The translations under genes were made by a program, and so were the position numbers. A DNA stretch of 64,000 nt, from the NCBI GenBank assembly GCA_964020155.1, contig OZ026564.1:1492174-1556173 (forward strand), given 5' to 3'. A model generated the notes under the pieces. The model did no database searches. It had not been told where the DNA came from and saw only the letters and a program-made list of their open reading frames with translations. Positions 15,316 to 26,600 of this stretch are shown in pieces. Origin of the DNA: Chondrilla cf. caribensis (Eukaryota; Porifera; Demospongiae; Chondrillida; Chondrillidae). Positions within the stretch are counted from its first letter, which is position 1, and each line of letters opens with the position of its first letter.

Positions 15316-15588
15316 ATGTATGCGTTTGTTTGTGTTTGAGGACATGTATGCAGATGATCAGAAGATACGTATATACATACTCCCACAGAAGCAAGGACTA
15401 CCTTAAACCTCCTGGTATGGTGGCAGGTTGTGGTTTACTAGTATACGTAGTCTGCTCAGCCATGTGCATGTCCCCATACAAACTGGTCTATTGCACTCCA
15501 CAATAGGTGGAATGCAAAATGTGATTAACAAAAAAATGAAAACATGGGCATACATGTGTGTGTGCACGTGCATGTGTTCATGTGTGTG

Positions 15589-15620
<32 letters not shown>

Positions 15621-15735
15621 TGCGTGTGTGTGTGTGCATACAAGGATGCATGTGTGTGTATCTGATGTATGTGTGTGAGTATGTGTGTACATGTGTGGCT
15701 TTCTTTTTTTTGCGTGCGTGCATGCGTGTATGTGT
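15185..15735. repeat. (TG)n and (TGCG)n microsatellites
   Basis: A TG tract runs from about 15187 to 15312 with two interruptions. A second mixed tract at about 15565-15630 includes five or more tandem 'gcgt' tetramers, and looser TG-rich sequence continues to about 15740. Open frames here are low-complexity Cys-Val/His-Thr artefacts. From 15835 to 16140 no feature is seen. Confidence 0.9.
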
Positions 15736-16140
15736 GTGTACATGCATTGGTGTATAAATGCCTACATGCCTACATATGTATGTGTGCACATACAGTGAAT
15801 TTTTGTTACAGTGAAACCACTTTATGACCAACACCCACCACTATCATTTCCATGTGCATAGTATTATTATCAAAATACCACAAGCAAGAATCATATAACA
15901 TAGCATTCAATTTGTTAACATGCTGTGGACAATTGAGGCTGATAATACATTGAAACAGTGACATAATGCCAAATAAAGTGCTGGCTATTATTATCAACAA
16001 AACTTTATAAATGCATAACAATATTATTATGGTACTACATATTCTGATCAAATGACAGTTTGAAATTACATGTACTGGAGTCCCACATACGTATGTGTAT
16101 GCAGTGTCATTTCTAACTAGAATATGTAAAGTGTTTGAAT

Positions 16141-17775
16141 TTATAGACCAATACGACGAATCTTCAGCTCATCCAGGGTGGTTTGCGTAACACAGAATCT
16201 GTAAATACAGTGATCACGTATCAACGGTTCAGATTCGATAGCCAGATGTCGCTTTTCAACCATTTCATCTGCTTGAGCTTTCAATAGGAACAATTCGCCA
16301 TCATGCCAAAATGAGGTACATTCTTCATTGTTGCTTGCTGCTTCAAGATTATTCAACGCATCCTGGCCTTTTGGCTCACCAGGTGTATCAGATATGATAG
16401 TTTTGATCTTGCAAATTCGAGAGCCCCTCAAAGGGTTACGGTATAACATGGCGAACTGGATCAGTTGGGCTAACCCTACGTGTTCATAAGCATCAGCAGC
16501 ACTGCCCAAACAGAACACTCCTCCAGCTTCAAATTTGGTCTGTACAGATCCCTTGGTGCACATTCTGGTATAGCATTCACCTGGTTTGACCACCTCATGA
16601 AACTTGAGGTTCTTCACTTCAGTACCCACTTCACCTGAAAATATACTGATGGGCAATTTTGTATGGTTGACGAGGGCAAAATAGTGGTCGTTGTTTTGAC
16701 GATGGGCCTTGTAGCATTTTTCATCCCATTCGATTGGCCAGATCACAGATGAGTAACGCGCTTCTTCAACGGTATAGGTCACTTCGGGTAGGTCCAAAAT
16801 GACTGTGCGATAGTTTTTGATGAGGTTGAACTTAGGGGAGTTTCGCAAATCAGCATACGCAATCATTTTGAGTCGCTTACAATCATCGATCATTCCAGCT
16901 GCTCCCAACAATGCCTTGTCCGATAGAAATCCCAGTAGCTCCTTTCCCTTGTCTTTCAGAACGTCAATTTTCCCTTGAACTGATGGAACGTGAGCAGAAT
17001 CAAGCTGATGGGCCAGTCTCAAATGGGACATCAGCATGGAATGGAACAAAAGGGACACTTTGATGTAAAGGCTTGTGAAGAACATGCATTGTGCCGCCTC
17101 GTGCTCATCGCTGACTTTTTTGCCAATTTCAAATGTGAATTCACCCTGAAGTTTAACGATCCCATCAAAACGTTCCGGTTTATAACCAGCGTAAGGTGCT
17201 TTGCCCTGGATTTGCAAATCTAGCTCTTTTTGGATCCAGTCTCCAACTTCCATCCAACCTCTAGTAATCCTAATCAACTCATCTGTCTTGAAACTCTTCA
17301 GGGCTGAATTGATCTCCTTCTTGACTATTCTACGAATTTTACAGGGTAGGCTTTCTTCAGGTTCCCAGTCCATCACAAGAAATTTGTAGAAGACACAAGC
17401 TATTTGAGCCACACCTGCTACGATGGCTCCCTCGGGACCAGCCAGTACTGCAAATGCTGAAATTGTCGAAATAACGGCAATAATGAATTGATCGGGGTCT
17501 TCACTCTTCAAAGCATCTGCCACTGAAACCATTTTCTCTGCTGCAGTGGCCATTTTCTGCACTTTATCACCGAAATCTTCTTTAACCTTTTGTTTAGAGC
17601 TGCTTTCCGCTTTTTCCTTCTGTTCTGTGAGTATTTTATGCATTTCATCGATTTTTTCCCTCCATGTCTGTCTCTCACCATCACGATCAGTTTCCTTAGA
17701 ACCACTTTTAGGGAACATCAGGTCACCCATTCTATTGTAAATGTCACGAATATGTGCAAGCACTGTGTCTGCCAT
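16141..17775 (-). CDS. Delta-endotoxin-N-like two-domain protein
   Basis: This is a single-exon frame of 544 residues starting MADTVLAHIRD. Residues 1-90 are charged and predicted helical. Residues about 98-135 form a hydrophobic, Gly/Ala-containing segment (FIIAVISTISAF... VAQIACVFYKFLV). A 'WEPEES' motif and amphipathic helices with conserved W, L and Y positions follow to about residue 330. This succession resembles the pore-forming helical N-domain of delta endotoxins (Pfam Endotoxin_N). The C-terminal ~200 residues look beta-rich and contain several cysteines. There is no signal peptide. It is transcribed divergently from the ApoL-like gene, with 242 bp between the start codons, so a shared promoter is likely. 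The protein family call is inference from pattern; it could be another helical-bundle protein. The open frame itself is secure. Confidence 0.55.
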   Translation of the reverse strand: MADTVLAHIRDIYNRMGDLMFPKSGSKETDRDGERQTWREKIDEMHKILTEQKEKAESSSKQKVKEDFGDKVQKMATAAEKMVSVADALKSEDPDQFIIAVISTISAFAVLAGPEGAIVAGVAQIACVFYKFLVMDWEPEESLPCKIRRIVKKEINSALKSFKTDELIRITRGWMEVGDWIQKELDLQIQGKAPYAGYKPERFDGIVKLQGEFTFEIGKKVSDEHEAAQCMFFTSLYIKVSLLFHSMLMSHLRLAHQLDSAHVPSVQGKIDVLKDKGKELLGFLSDKALLGAAGMIDDCKRLKMIAYADLRNSPKFNLIKNYRTVILDLPEVTYTVEEARYSSVIWPIEWDEKCYKAHRQNNDHYFALVNHTKLPISIFSGEVGTEVKNLKFHEVVKPGECYTRMCTKGSVQTKFEAGGVFCLGSAADAYEHVGLAQLIQFAMLYRNPLRGSRICKIKTIISDTPGEPKGQDALNNLEAASNNEECTSFWHDGELFLLKAQADEMVEKRHLAIESEPLIRDHCIYRFCVTQTTLDELKIRRIGL

Positions 17776-17968
17776 CGTGATGCCGAATTGCCGACTAGGT
17801 TGGGATCAATTTGCTCTACAAACTTCGATAGTTCAACTGTGATAATCAGCTCACCCTCGGAATGATATACCAACATTAATACCAAATAAGGATTCCAAAT
17901 GATAAACATACATACCATAGCATGACCTAGGTGCAAAATATGTAGTGGATGATGTGATTCAAACAGGG

Positions 17969-17976
17969 TATAAAAG
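17969..17976 (+). promoter_or_regulatory. TATA box of the ApoL-like gene
   Basis: The perfect TATA element 'tataaaag' lies 42 bp before the ATG at 18018. A start site about 30 bp downstream would give a 5' leader of under 20 bases. The region 17776-18017 also separates two divergent genes and probably serves both; no clear TATA box is seen for the minus-strand gene. Confidence 0.6.
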
Positions 17977-18017
17977 GCTGCGTCAGGCAGAGGTTTTCAT
18001 TTTGCAACAGTTATATC

Positions 18018-18815
18018 ATGTCTGAGAGTAGTGACTGGAAGGAAAATATAAGGCAGAAGGCAAAAGAGTTGATACAGTCAGCAAAAGATGTTGTCAAGCA
18101 CCGCGATGAAGCAGAACAGATACTGAATGATGCAGCTGACGATCTCGACCTTGCTTACAGAAATGTTTTCGGTGCAAATATAGGTGGATATGCAGGCATG
18201 GCAGGCGGTGGAGTGTTGGCAGCAGTAGGTGGCATACTCACATTTTCTGGGGTCGGAGCAATTTTAGGAGTGCCAATGATGGTTGCCGGCGGTGGGATTG
18301 CAGCAGCAGGAGTAGCTGTTAGGGTTGGAGCTGCTATCGGTGATTTTGTGGAGAAAAGGGTTGCATTAAAGAAAGCAAATGATTGGGCTAAAGAAAATGC
18401 GAAATTGTGCAAAACTTTAATCGACAAACATAATGATTTTGACCAATATCTTAAACTGAAAGGAGAAGAATTTGGAATAACCGAAAAGGAAATTCTGACA
18501 AAGGTGTTTGGAAATAGTGACACAGCTGATGAACTGAGTGTAAAACTCAACAACGTTTCCAATACAGTACAAGAATGGAAAATAGCATTGAAAGACGATG
18601 CCGGGAAGCTTGCTGTTGCACTACTTATAGCTACAACTGCATTTACTTTTGGTGGAATTTTTATCGTTGCAGATGTGGCCTTGCTCATAAGGACAGCACA
18701 CAAGGAGCACAGACAAGAGGGTGGAACTATACTTGCAGTAAAATTGAGGGAAGGAGCAAAGAGTCTGAAACAGGAAACATACAGTCTTCGTTCATTCTCT
18801 GAATTAATCATATAG
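18018..18815 (+). CDS. Apolipoprotein L-like membrane-inserting protein
   Basis: This is a 265-residue single-exon protein. Residues 1-50 are an amphipathic, charged helical region. Residues about 55-115 form a Gly/Ala-rich hydrophobic hairpin (GGYAGMAGGGVLAAVGGILT... AAAGVAVRVGAAIGDFVEKR), the hallmark of the ApoL channel region. Residues 120-195 are charged coiled helices, and a second hydrophobic helix lies at about 197-225 (LAVALLIATTAFTFGG). There is no signal peptide. ApoL proteins in vertebrates insert into membranes and form ion channels; some act in immunity. A TATA box lies 42 bp upstream, and the gene is divergent from the 544-aa gene. The ApoL assignment rests on hydrophobic pattern and length, not on a database hit; another helical pore-forming family is possible. 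Confidence 0.6.
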   Translation: MSESSDWKENIRQKAKELIQSAKDVVKHRDEAEQILNDAADDLDLAYRNVFGANIGGYAGMAGGGVLAAVGGILTFSGVGAILGVPMMVAGGGIAAAGVAVRVGAAIGDFVEKRVALKKANDWAKENAKLCKTLIDKHNDFDQYLKLKGEEFGITEKEILTKVFGNSDTADELSVKLNNVSNTVQEWKIALKDDAGKLAVALLIATTAFTFGGIFIVADVALLIRTAHKEHRQEGGTILAVKLREGAKSLKQETYSLRSFSELII

Positions 18816-20580
18816 GCTTTTATGTAGTAGAGGAGAGAGTGTAAAACAATTTTCATCACTTTGTCTCTGTAGTAGTGAGAGAGTACAGGTGCTGTTAACA
18901 CTTACATTTTATTCAGCCTGTACTTACCCTTACTAAATCAGAATTACGTATTTTTTGACAAATAATGCAATCATATGAAAATTCAAAAGTGTTACGACTT
19001 GCAATAATGCATATATAATAAGGATGATTCTCCTCGTACCGGACTGTCTCCATATAGGAGAGTATATGCTTCCTATTTAGGTTAAAGTCCCTGCCGGTAA
19101 TGCTAGCCCTTCAGTTCGCGTTAGCTTCATCACTGTTAACTCAGACAATGGAGAATCTACGCATGGAGGGTTACAACGTAGCAGACGGGCTGGTTTCACC
19201 GCACTGCCACAGAGCGAGGCGTTATTCATATCTACGTACGTACGATTAATTTAAAAGCCCGTCAAAACACACTTTATCCCCTTCAGATGTGAACACAGTT
19301 TTCTACCGGATTAGTGAAAACAACAATTAAAAATAGTATTTTAGTATGTGTAAAGAAACTCATGCACGATTTCGCGGATTGAGCTAGTAGTCTCCTTAAC
19401 GTTAACCAGCTCGAGTTCTTCCGTCTCCTGGCATAGTCTACAACCATAGATCGAACACCGCGACCTTTGTTACCGACCTACAAATGTCGGATCATACACG
19501 ATGGTCGGATGAAGTCCATAATAGACACTCTATACGATGGTCCGATCTGCATCCGGGTAGGTGGTTTCAATGAGGCTACATTCAAATACGTATAAACATA
19601 ATCTTAGTAGAAAGGCAACCATTTTAGTAACTTGCGCAATCAGTTTAAAATGGCCCGCACCAGCTGTACGCGAAGACTACCTGTTCTAATTAAGTACGTG
19701 ATCATTACTTTTGTCCAGGACCATCCACTCTACCTTAACTAGAGTATATGGCACCTCTGTATAAATACCACCTGGCCTTGGGCCTGCTTTAGTAGTCCCT
19801 TCGCCAGGGTTTTAATACAGGTTTAACTGTAGTGAAATAATTTGCACTTACAGTCATGTCAATAGGTTGAAAATGATAACATGGTTGGTATGACGTGTAT
19901 TATTTGTGTGAGGATCACTGACATTCCATTCCACCCATCTGCATGGAGGTTAAATCCTTCGTCAATCTTTGCGTTGGCCTGAGAGCACATACAAGGTGCA
20001 AACCGCAATAATGAGTTGTGGCATTCGGTTCGGCAATAATAGTAATATGCGTATCACATCACCAATACTTGGTTAATTTACATAACTGTTTCTCCCCGTA
20101 TTTATAAATGATATCTTTATCAATTATTGCTTTCTTTAATGTAAAATATGAATCAATGAAGGACATTCAAATATACGTAGCTATATGCAAGAAATTCAAG
20201 TAAGACAGGCGGAAGCCTCTTGCTTTCAACTCCGGTTGTGTTAGCTCCAGCACACTTTGCTGCTTGACACACAATTGATATACCACATGATACATTGTGA
20301 AACTATATTATGTGAGTCTTCAGTGAGGTAAATCCATTATACTCCATGATTTCACAAACATGTCACAGTTTGCATACATACAGATATTGCACAGGCTCCG
20401 TACATACCACAGTATAATATGTAATGAACATGTACATAATATTTTGTGTACATGTTAATGTATATATGTTATTAAGTAATGTACACTTCCCAGTATACGT
20501 ATAATATAGCCAACCTATATAGTGTGAAGAATAATTGTATGTAATCATTGTCATAATAATTTTATACAGTACATAAAAAC
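18816..20580. other. Intergenic region, no gene recognised
   Basis: I see no supported exon. The sequence is of mixed composition and free of long microsatellites. A 'tataaata' at about 19760 and short inverted motifs around 19470-19560 ('gtcggat'/'atccgac'-type) are not enough for a call. Confidence 0.5.
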
Positions 20581-20584
20581 CTTG

Positions 20585-20910
20585 GTAGCCCGAATGATTT
20601 ATTACAAATGGACATTCCACCTGGGGTTGAGTACAATAGTTCAGTTTGTATGAGCACACAAAGGAAGACTGCATATGAAAGAATGCTCGGAAATCACAAC
20701 TACTTTGCATACCAGCAATCATGAGGTTATGTGGGAGTAATGTCTTCTGATCACGTGTAGATGTGTGATTTAATAAAATGACATTCCACCTGGAGTTGAG
20801 TACAATAGTTCAGTTTGTATGGGCACACGAGGGACGACTGCATATGACAGAACACTTGGAAATTACAACCACTCATCATACCAGCAGTCATGAGGTGGTC
20901 ATTCCCTCTG
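20585..20910. repeat. Second tandem pair of the ~170-bp repeat family
   Basis: Two units (about 20595-20745 and 20765-20910) share 'gagtacaatagttcagtttg' and 'accagcagtcatgaggt' with the pair at 14621-14995. Being in tandem at both places suggests that the dimer itself is the mobile or amplified unit. Confidence 0.75.
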
Positions 20911-21737
20911 TTACATGGCAAGGTATACCTTAGTGAATTAAACTGGCCATGGATCTTGTCATTGTCAGAAATTTGAGCATTTTTCCCACATCGAGTGACT
21001 CAATGTTTGTGAACCTCACAGAGTGTCCTTCACCTTTCTTTTCTAAGATCTCTCCTTGTACAACTTGGTCTTGGTTCTCTTATTGACATCCTGCTCGAGC
21101 TCTTGGTGGGCAAACGTACGTACTTCCTCTGAAAGTGGCCATAGAAAATGTGTATAATATTATATATGTGCGTGTGTGTGTGTGTGTTATTGTGCATGTG
21201 CATGTGTGTGTGTGCAAGTGTGCATGTGTGTGTTTGTGTGCATGTGTTCAATAAAATTTGTGTACGTACACGGTACAGTACAGTACATTTTACACTTCCC
21301 ATGAGTGGTAATAGAAAGATGTGTAAAGCCAACCATTCACAGCGGTCTGTGATCATGCAATATTGAAAATAACAGACTAACAACTTGGTACAGTACATAA
21401 TATTATGTACATAGAAATTGTATTATACAGTACATACGTATATGTACATAGAAATTGTATTATACAGTACATACGTATATGTACAGTATATACATAGAAA
21501 TTGCATATATACAGCCATGCAGCTGATCATGAACCCACATTATATCATTCTTCAATGCGCCACATTATATGCATAACCACCTAAAGGCAGATCTATATAT
21601 AACTTATACATATGTACGTACATGCATAAAAATATATTTACGTACCTCCATGTTTGTATTCATGTGTATTTGCCTACATCTCATATACAAGTAAAGCCCA
21701 TAAACCACACCCTTAAAAACTAATTTGATTAATATCA

Positions 21738-21739
21738 AT

Positions 21740-21775
<36 letters not shown>
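21738..21775. repeat. (TA)n microsatellite
   Basis: A TA dinucleotide tract of roughly 35 bp lies just downstream of the EIF2B1 stop codon on that gene's strand. Confidence 0.9.
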
Positions 21776-21830
21776 TGTTAATGAGAATAACTGTTTCTTG
21801 ATCATGTGAAAAAAATAGAAATCGGTTGAT

Positions 21831-24800
21831 TTAAGAGTACAGCTTTATCAGTTCGTCACTAACAGCTGATGGTGTCAACACCCCGAGGTCCGTGAATAGC
21901 AGTGAAATGTAACTGGGTGGAGTGTAATCGATCATCGGGTGGTGGTCCTCTGGTGTATCCGTACAAACATACTACAAAAAAATTATAGTACATTGTTGTT
22001 ATGGTCAACATCACAATAATATTAAATAGCATCCGTTACCATAGAAACAGTACTATTATACAGCAATTTTATAATGTATAAAGCGCTAGCAACAGTATAA
22101 AGCGTTAGCAACGGATGCTATAATGGTTAAGACATGGACACTCGGGCATTATGACATATAAAATACACTCGCCCTCGGGACTCGGTATTTTAAATGTCAT
22201 AATGCCCTCGTGCCCATGTCTTAACCACTAATATATCCATGCATTGGAGAAATTTAATACAAAATCTATTGCTGATTTATGAGAATCAATAAGTCAATTA
22301 ATTATTGTGTGTAATATGATTATCGTTATTGGTAATAAAATACAATCAAATCTATTAATCACAGGAAGCCATCCTAACTTTATCACCCACAAATTGCCCT
22401 CAATGGATCTGACTTTAGAATATCAATAATAATAATATATTATATATAGTTGATGTACGTATAAAAATGTTCTCTAATGATTCTAGTCCAGTCTATTGGG
22501 TGTCTGCTTAGGCTAATAAAGTGTGAGTGGCATCCATAACATACACTTAATTAAATACCCTGATGAATAATTAATTAATCAATTGCTCAACATGATCACT
22601 GTTTTGATAGGGCAGAATCAGTGATGCACACGACATATACCACAATACATGTAAACAGAAACTACACATCCAGAACCTGCTAAAACTTATCATATGATAA
22701 AGCTATACATCAAAGAGTCCCGATGTTGAGTAAATTGTACACTTCACAGTGCATTACCGCAAAAGTTCAAAAACAACTTTAATTGAACATGCGGTTAAAT
22801 GCCATTGAAAATTTAATGTACCAAACCTAAACCAATTCCAGCATGTTTAAGGGGAGTGAGGAATTCGGGTCTGTGATCTGTACATTCCTCACTTTTGTGT
22901 AACATGCTGAAACTGCTACATAGTACAATTCAAGGTATGCACATCCCGGCATGCAATAGTGCACATAAAGTCACCTTTTCTGGGTTGGGCAAATCTTCCT
23001 GATTCAATGGGAAGACTCTCATGAACTTGAAGCACTCTGCCACTACATAAAACGGCTTGTTGATGGCCTTAGCCATTACTGCCATTTGATAGCTTCCAAC
23101 CTACACAGGTGTGGTTACATAGTAGCAATATGATACTATAACAGATATACAAATATGTATGTGTACGTACATGTATTAATTATTATTATGTATATCATCT
23201 TTAGGAATGTTACAGAGGGAGTGGATGCTTTGTATGGGATAGCGAGGGTGAAGCCCGAGGTATTCCATAAGGAGCAATGAAATAATTAACATATTATCCT
23301 GATTAGCCACTTGCTGACCTTTTGTTGGCTAATTGATTAATCAATTACATCGTAAAACAAAGGATAAGCATCCCTATCGGACTCCGCGATGTTGCTCCCA
23401 ATGGGGATAACATACTACGGTATTCTACTGTACTGACTCACATATGCACATTAGTCAGTCCAAATTTGTACACATAAATATGTACAAATATATGTTTAGA
23501 CCCCTACATATGTAGGTATGTACAACAGTATGGCACATGTACATAAGTAGCCTAGTTCAACCCATAGATATACAACTATGAGAGTGTGACACCTGTACAA
23601 TGGTTGGCTTGAACTGTACAAGTATGTACTGATCTGTTTGTACGTACCTGTACAATTCAAACATGTGATGAAAATGCTTCCTACGAAGGTACAGTACACT
23701 AACACAAAATGTCAGCTAACGTAATCCGTCCTTACCGACTACACACATGTTCGTGCACACAACACTGGTTACCTTGTTGATAATTCCACCACTCTCCACA
23801 ACACCCTCTGCTCCCACCACTACAATGTCAATCTTTTCCATGATATACCTGCAATATACCAGTAAAACAGGCTATGGTACATTTGTGAGATCAGCTACAG
23901 TACATGAGTGCTAGATGAACATATGCACACCAGATGAGATGACAAACTGTGACCAAATGTGACTTACTAACCCAACTGCTGAGTCTAAGATGACTTTTGA
24001 TGGAATTTTGGATTCTTCGAGTTGCTTGTGCATTTCCCATCTACAGATATGCACATGTATCACATACATCTAAAGACATACAACACGCATACATGTACAT
24101 GTTACATGAATACAGTATGTGTAGGAGAAAATTTGACATATCGTAATGTAATCACAGTAAAATTACGATAACATAACGATTAATTTACTTCATGTTATGA
24201 TGCAATTGTGAATGAACTATAATAGGGTTGAAAAAACACTACAATATTTTTCAATGCAAAACAAACAAACGAAAATGTTTGTTTGTTTGTTTTGCATTTT
24301 TCTTTCGTTTGTTTTGAAAATTCGTAAACACATTTCTATTGCATGTAATATGTTGTATTGGCATATTTGCAGTATAAATTTGTCTATCATTCACTATGCG
24401 AGGATATAACTATTACATGTAGATCATCAACTACACAGAAGGCTGTAAACATATATAATATGGCATATATGGACCACATAATTATGTCATATGTTTCTGT
24501 ATAAAATAGTATAATTGCAATTATACTATTTTATACGGAATATACCACATAATAACTCACATTTTATACACAACATAACACATAATAACTCACATTTTAT
24601 ACATAACATCCCACACAATAACTTCCATTTTATACATAACATCCCAGATAACTTCCATTTTATACATAACATACAACATAATAACTCACACTCAGCATAG
24701 TCATTGAAACTTACAATAAGTTGCTAGGCAATTAATTGACAAATATTAATGACAATTACAAGAGTACAAAGGAAGGAAATGTGCAAATAGCACAGACTTT

Positions 24801-26509
24801 GAATTGCACCAACAACATACCGCATATGTATAAGATACATACCACACAAGAAATACATTTGACATTGTGTGTACTGATAACAGCAATCACAGGACAAACT
24901 GTATTACCCCGATTTATCTATGGTTGATTCCGTGACGAAAACTTTGATTCTCTTATGTGAGGTAGCAGCTTCTTGGAGGAGTTGAAGAACAACACGAGAT
25001 TTGGAGTGTGTCAAGATGGTCTACAACAACAGTGCAGTACAGAGAGATATGCTTAAAAAATTCAAAAGGGCCAAAAAGATTACAAACATTCCACACAAAG
25101 TCGCAAAACACCAACAAAAACACCAACATAAAATGTACATAATTTTGTGGATGAGGATAAAATAAAATATGATATGTATGGAATGCAGTGAAGCCACAAC
25201 ACATATACTATATATGTTAAGATATGGATCATCCACAACAGACTAACTGCTATATATGCGGGAACAAGGATATTATTATTATTTGGGTACAGTAGAGGAC
25301 TATGATGAAGTGTATACTATGTAGTCTCTCTATTGCGAAACTATAAACCAAGGAAATCTCCGTAAGGCTAAAATTCCATGTCCCAGTGTAGTAGTGTCAT
25401 GTATTAAATGATCAATCTCAATAATTCTAGTAGCATTGATACAGAAGCAACTGTAAGAGATAATGAATCAATACTGCTCTCCCACCATAAACAGTATACA
25501 GAGTAGCCAAAGATGTGTACGTAGAGGCCAAGGACAGTATACAGAGTAGCCAAAGACGGTATACAGAGTAGCCAAAGACAGTATACAGAGTAGCCAAAGA
25601 CAGTATACAGAGTAGCCAAAGACGGTATACAGAGTAGCCAAAGACGGTATACAGAGTAGCCAAAGACAGTATACAGAGTAGCCAAAGACAGTATACAGAG
25701 TAGCCAAAGACAGTATACAGAGTAGCCAAAGACAGTATACAGAGTAGCCAAAGACAGTATACAGAGTAGCCAAAGACAGTATACAGAGTAGCCAAAGACA
25801 GTATACAGAGTAACCAAAGACAGTATACAGAGTAGCCAAAGAGTCACTCACAGTTCCATCACGGATAAAAGGGTTGCCTAGGGTAGCAATCTTTTGCCTT
25901 GAAATGCCTACCTTTTCCAAATAGATGGCACCTGAAGAACACATCATATCTCAAACTGTACATGTACATATAAGATGATGTCTGAATGCATAAATGACGC
26001 ATTATTTGAATGTGAAGTACCAAACATAATGTTAGCACTGAGTAAGGGAAGTTTCAACATGTGCTTAATACGTCTGCGAACCATTAGCTGTGTAGTTTAG
26101 GTATGTAAATGCATTAGGCAACTAACCTCTCTCCAAGAGTTTTCTTCTGCATTCTGCAAAGTCCTACATTAACACAAAAAATTACAAAAATTGTAAAATA
26201 CATTCATATCAACACCGACATAGGCATAAACAATGGGAATTAGCTTTTAGAGTTTTTTGAATAAAATGAGGTAACATCGATCAACAATATTCACCAGGAG
26301 ATTAGCGAAGATTAGCTGGGACAGTGTGGGTTTTCACAAATTATTGAAGTGGGCTAGACGTCTTATTGAGATGTTCAAATGATAGTAGTCCAATTGTTGT
26401 TTTCTACAAACAGGCACACATTCACACCCACACCCACCCACCCACCCACCCACACACATACACACACAAATACACACACAAATACACACACGCACACACA
26501 CACACACAC

Positions 26510-26600
<91 letters not shown>

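Noticed and set aside
18155..18901. 248-residue minus-strand frame opposite the ApoL-like gene
   Set aside because: It is antisense to a better-supported gene with TATA box and family-like hydrophobic pattern. Its composition is that of a reverse-complement shadow.
20930..21080. Minus-strand open stretch with a GEGHSVRFTNIESL segment ending in a stop
   Set aside because: It could be a terminal exon, but the acceptor is poor and no family was recognised.
25404..25847. Repeat-peptide proteins on the minus strand
   Set aside because: Caused by a 22-bp minisatellite read in three frames within an intron.
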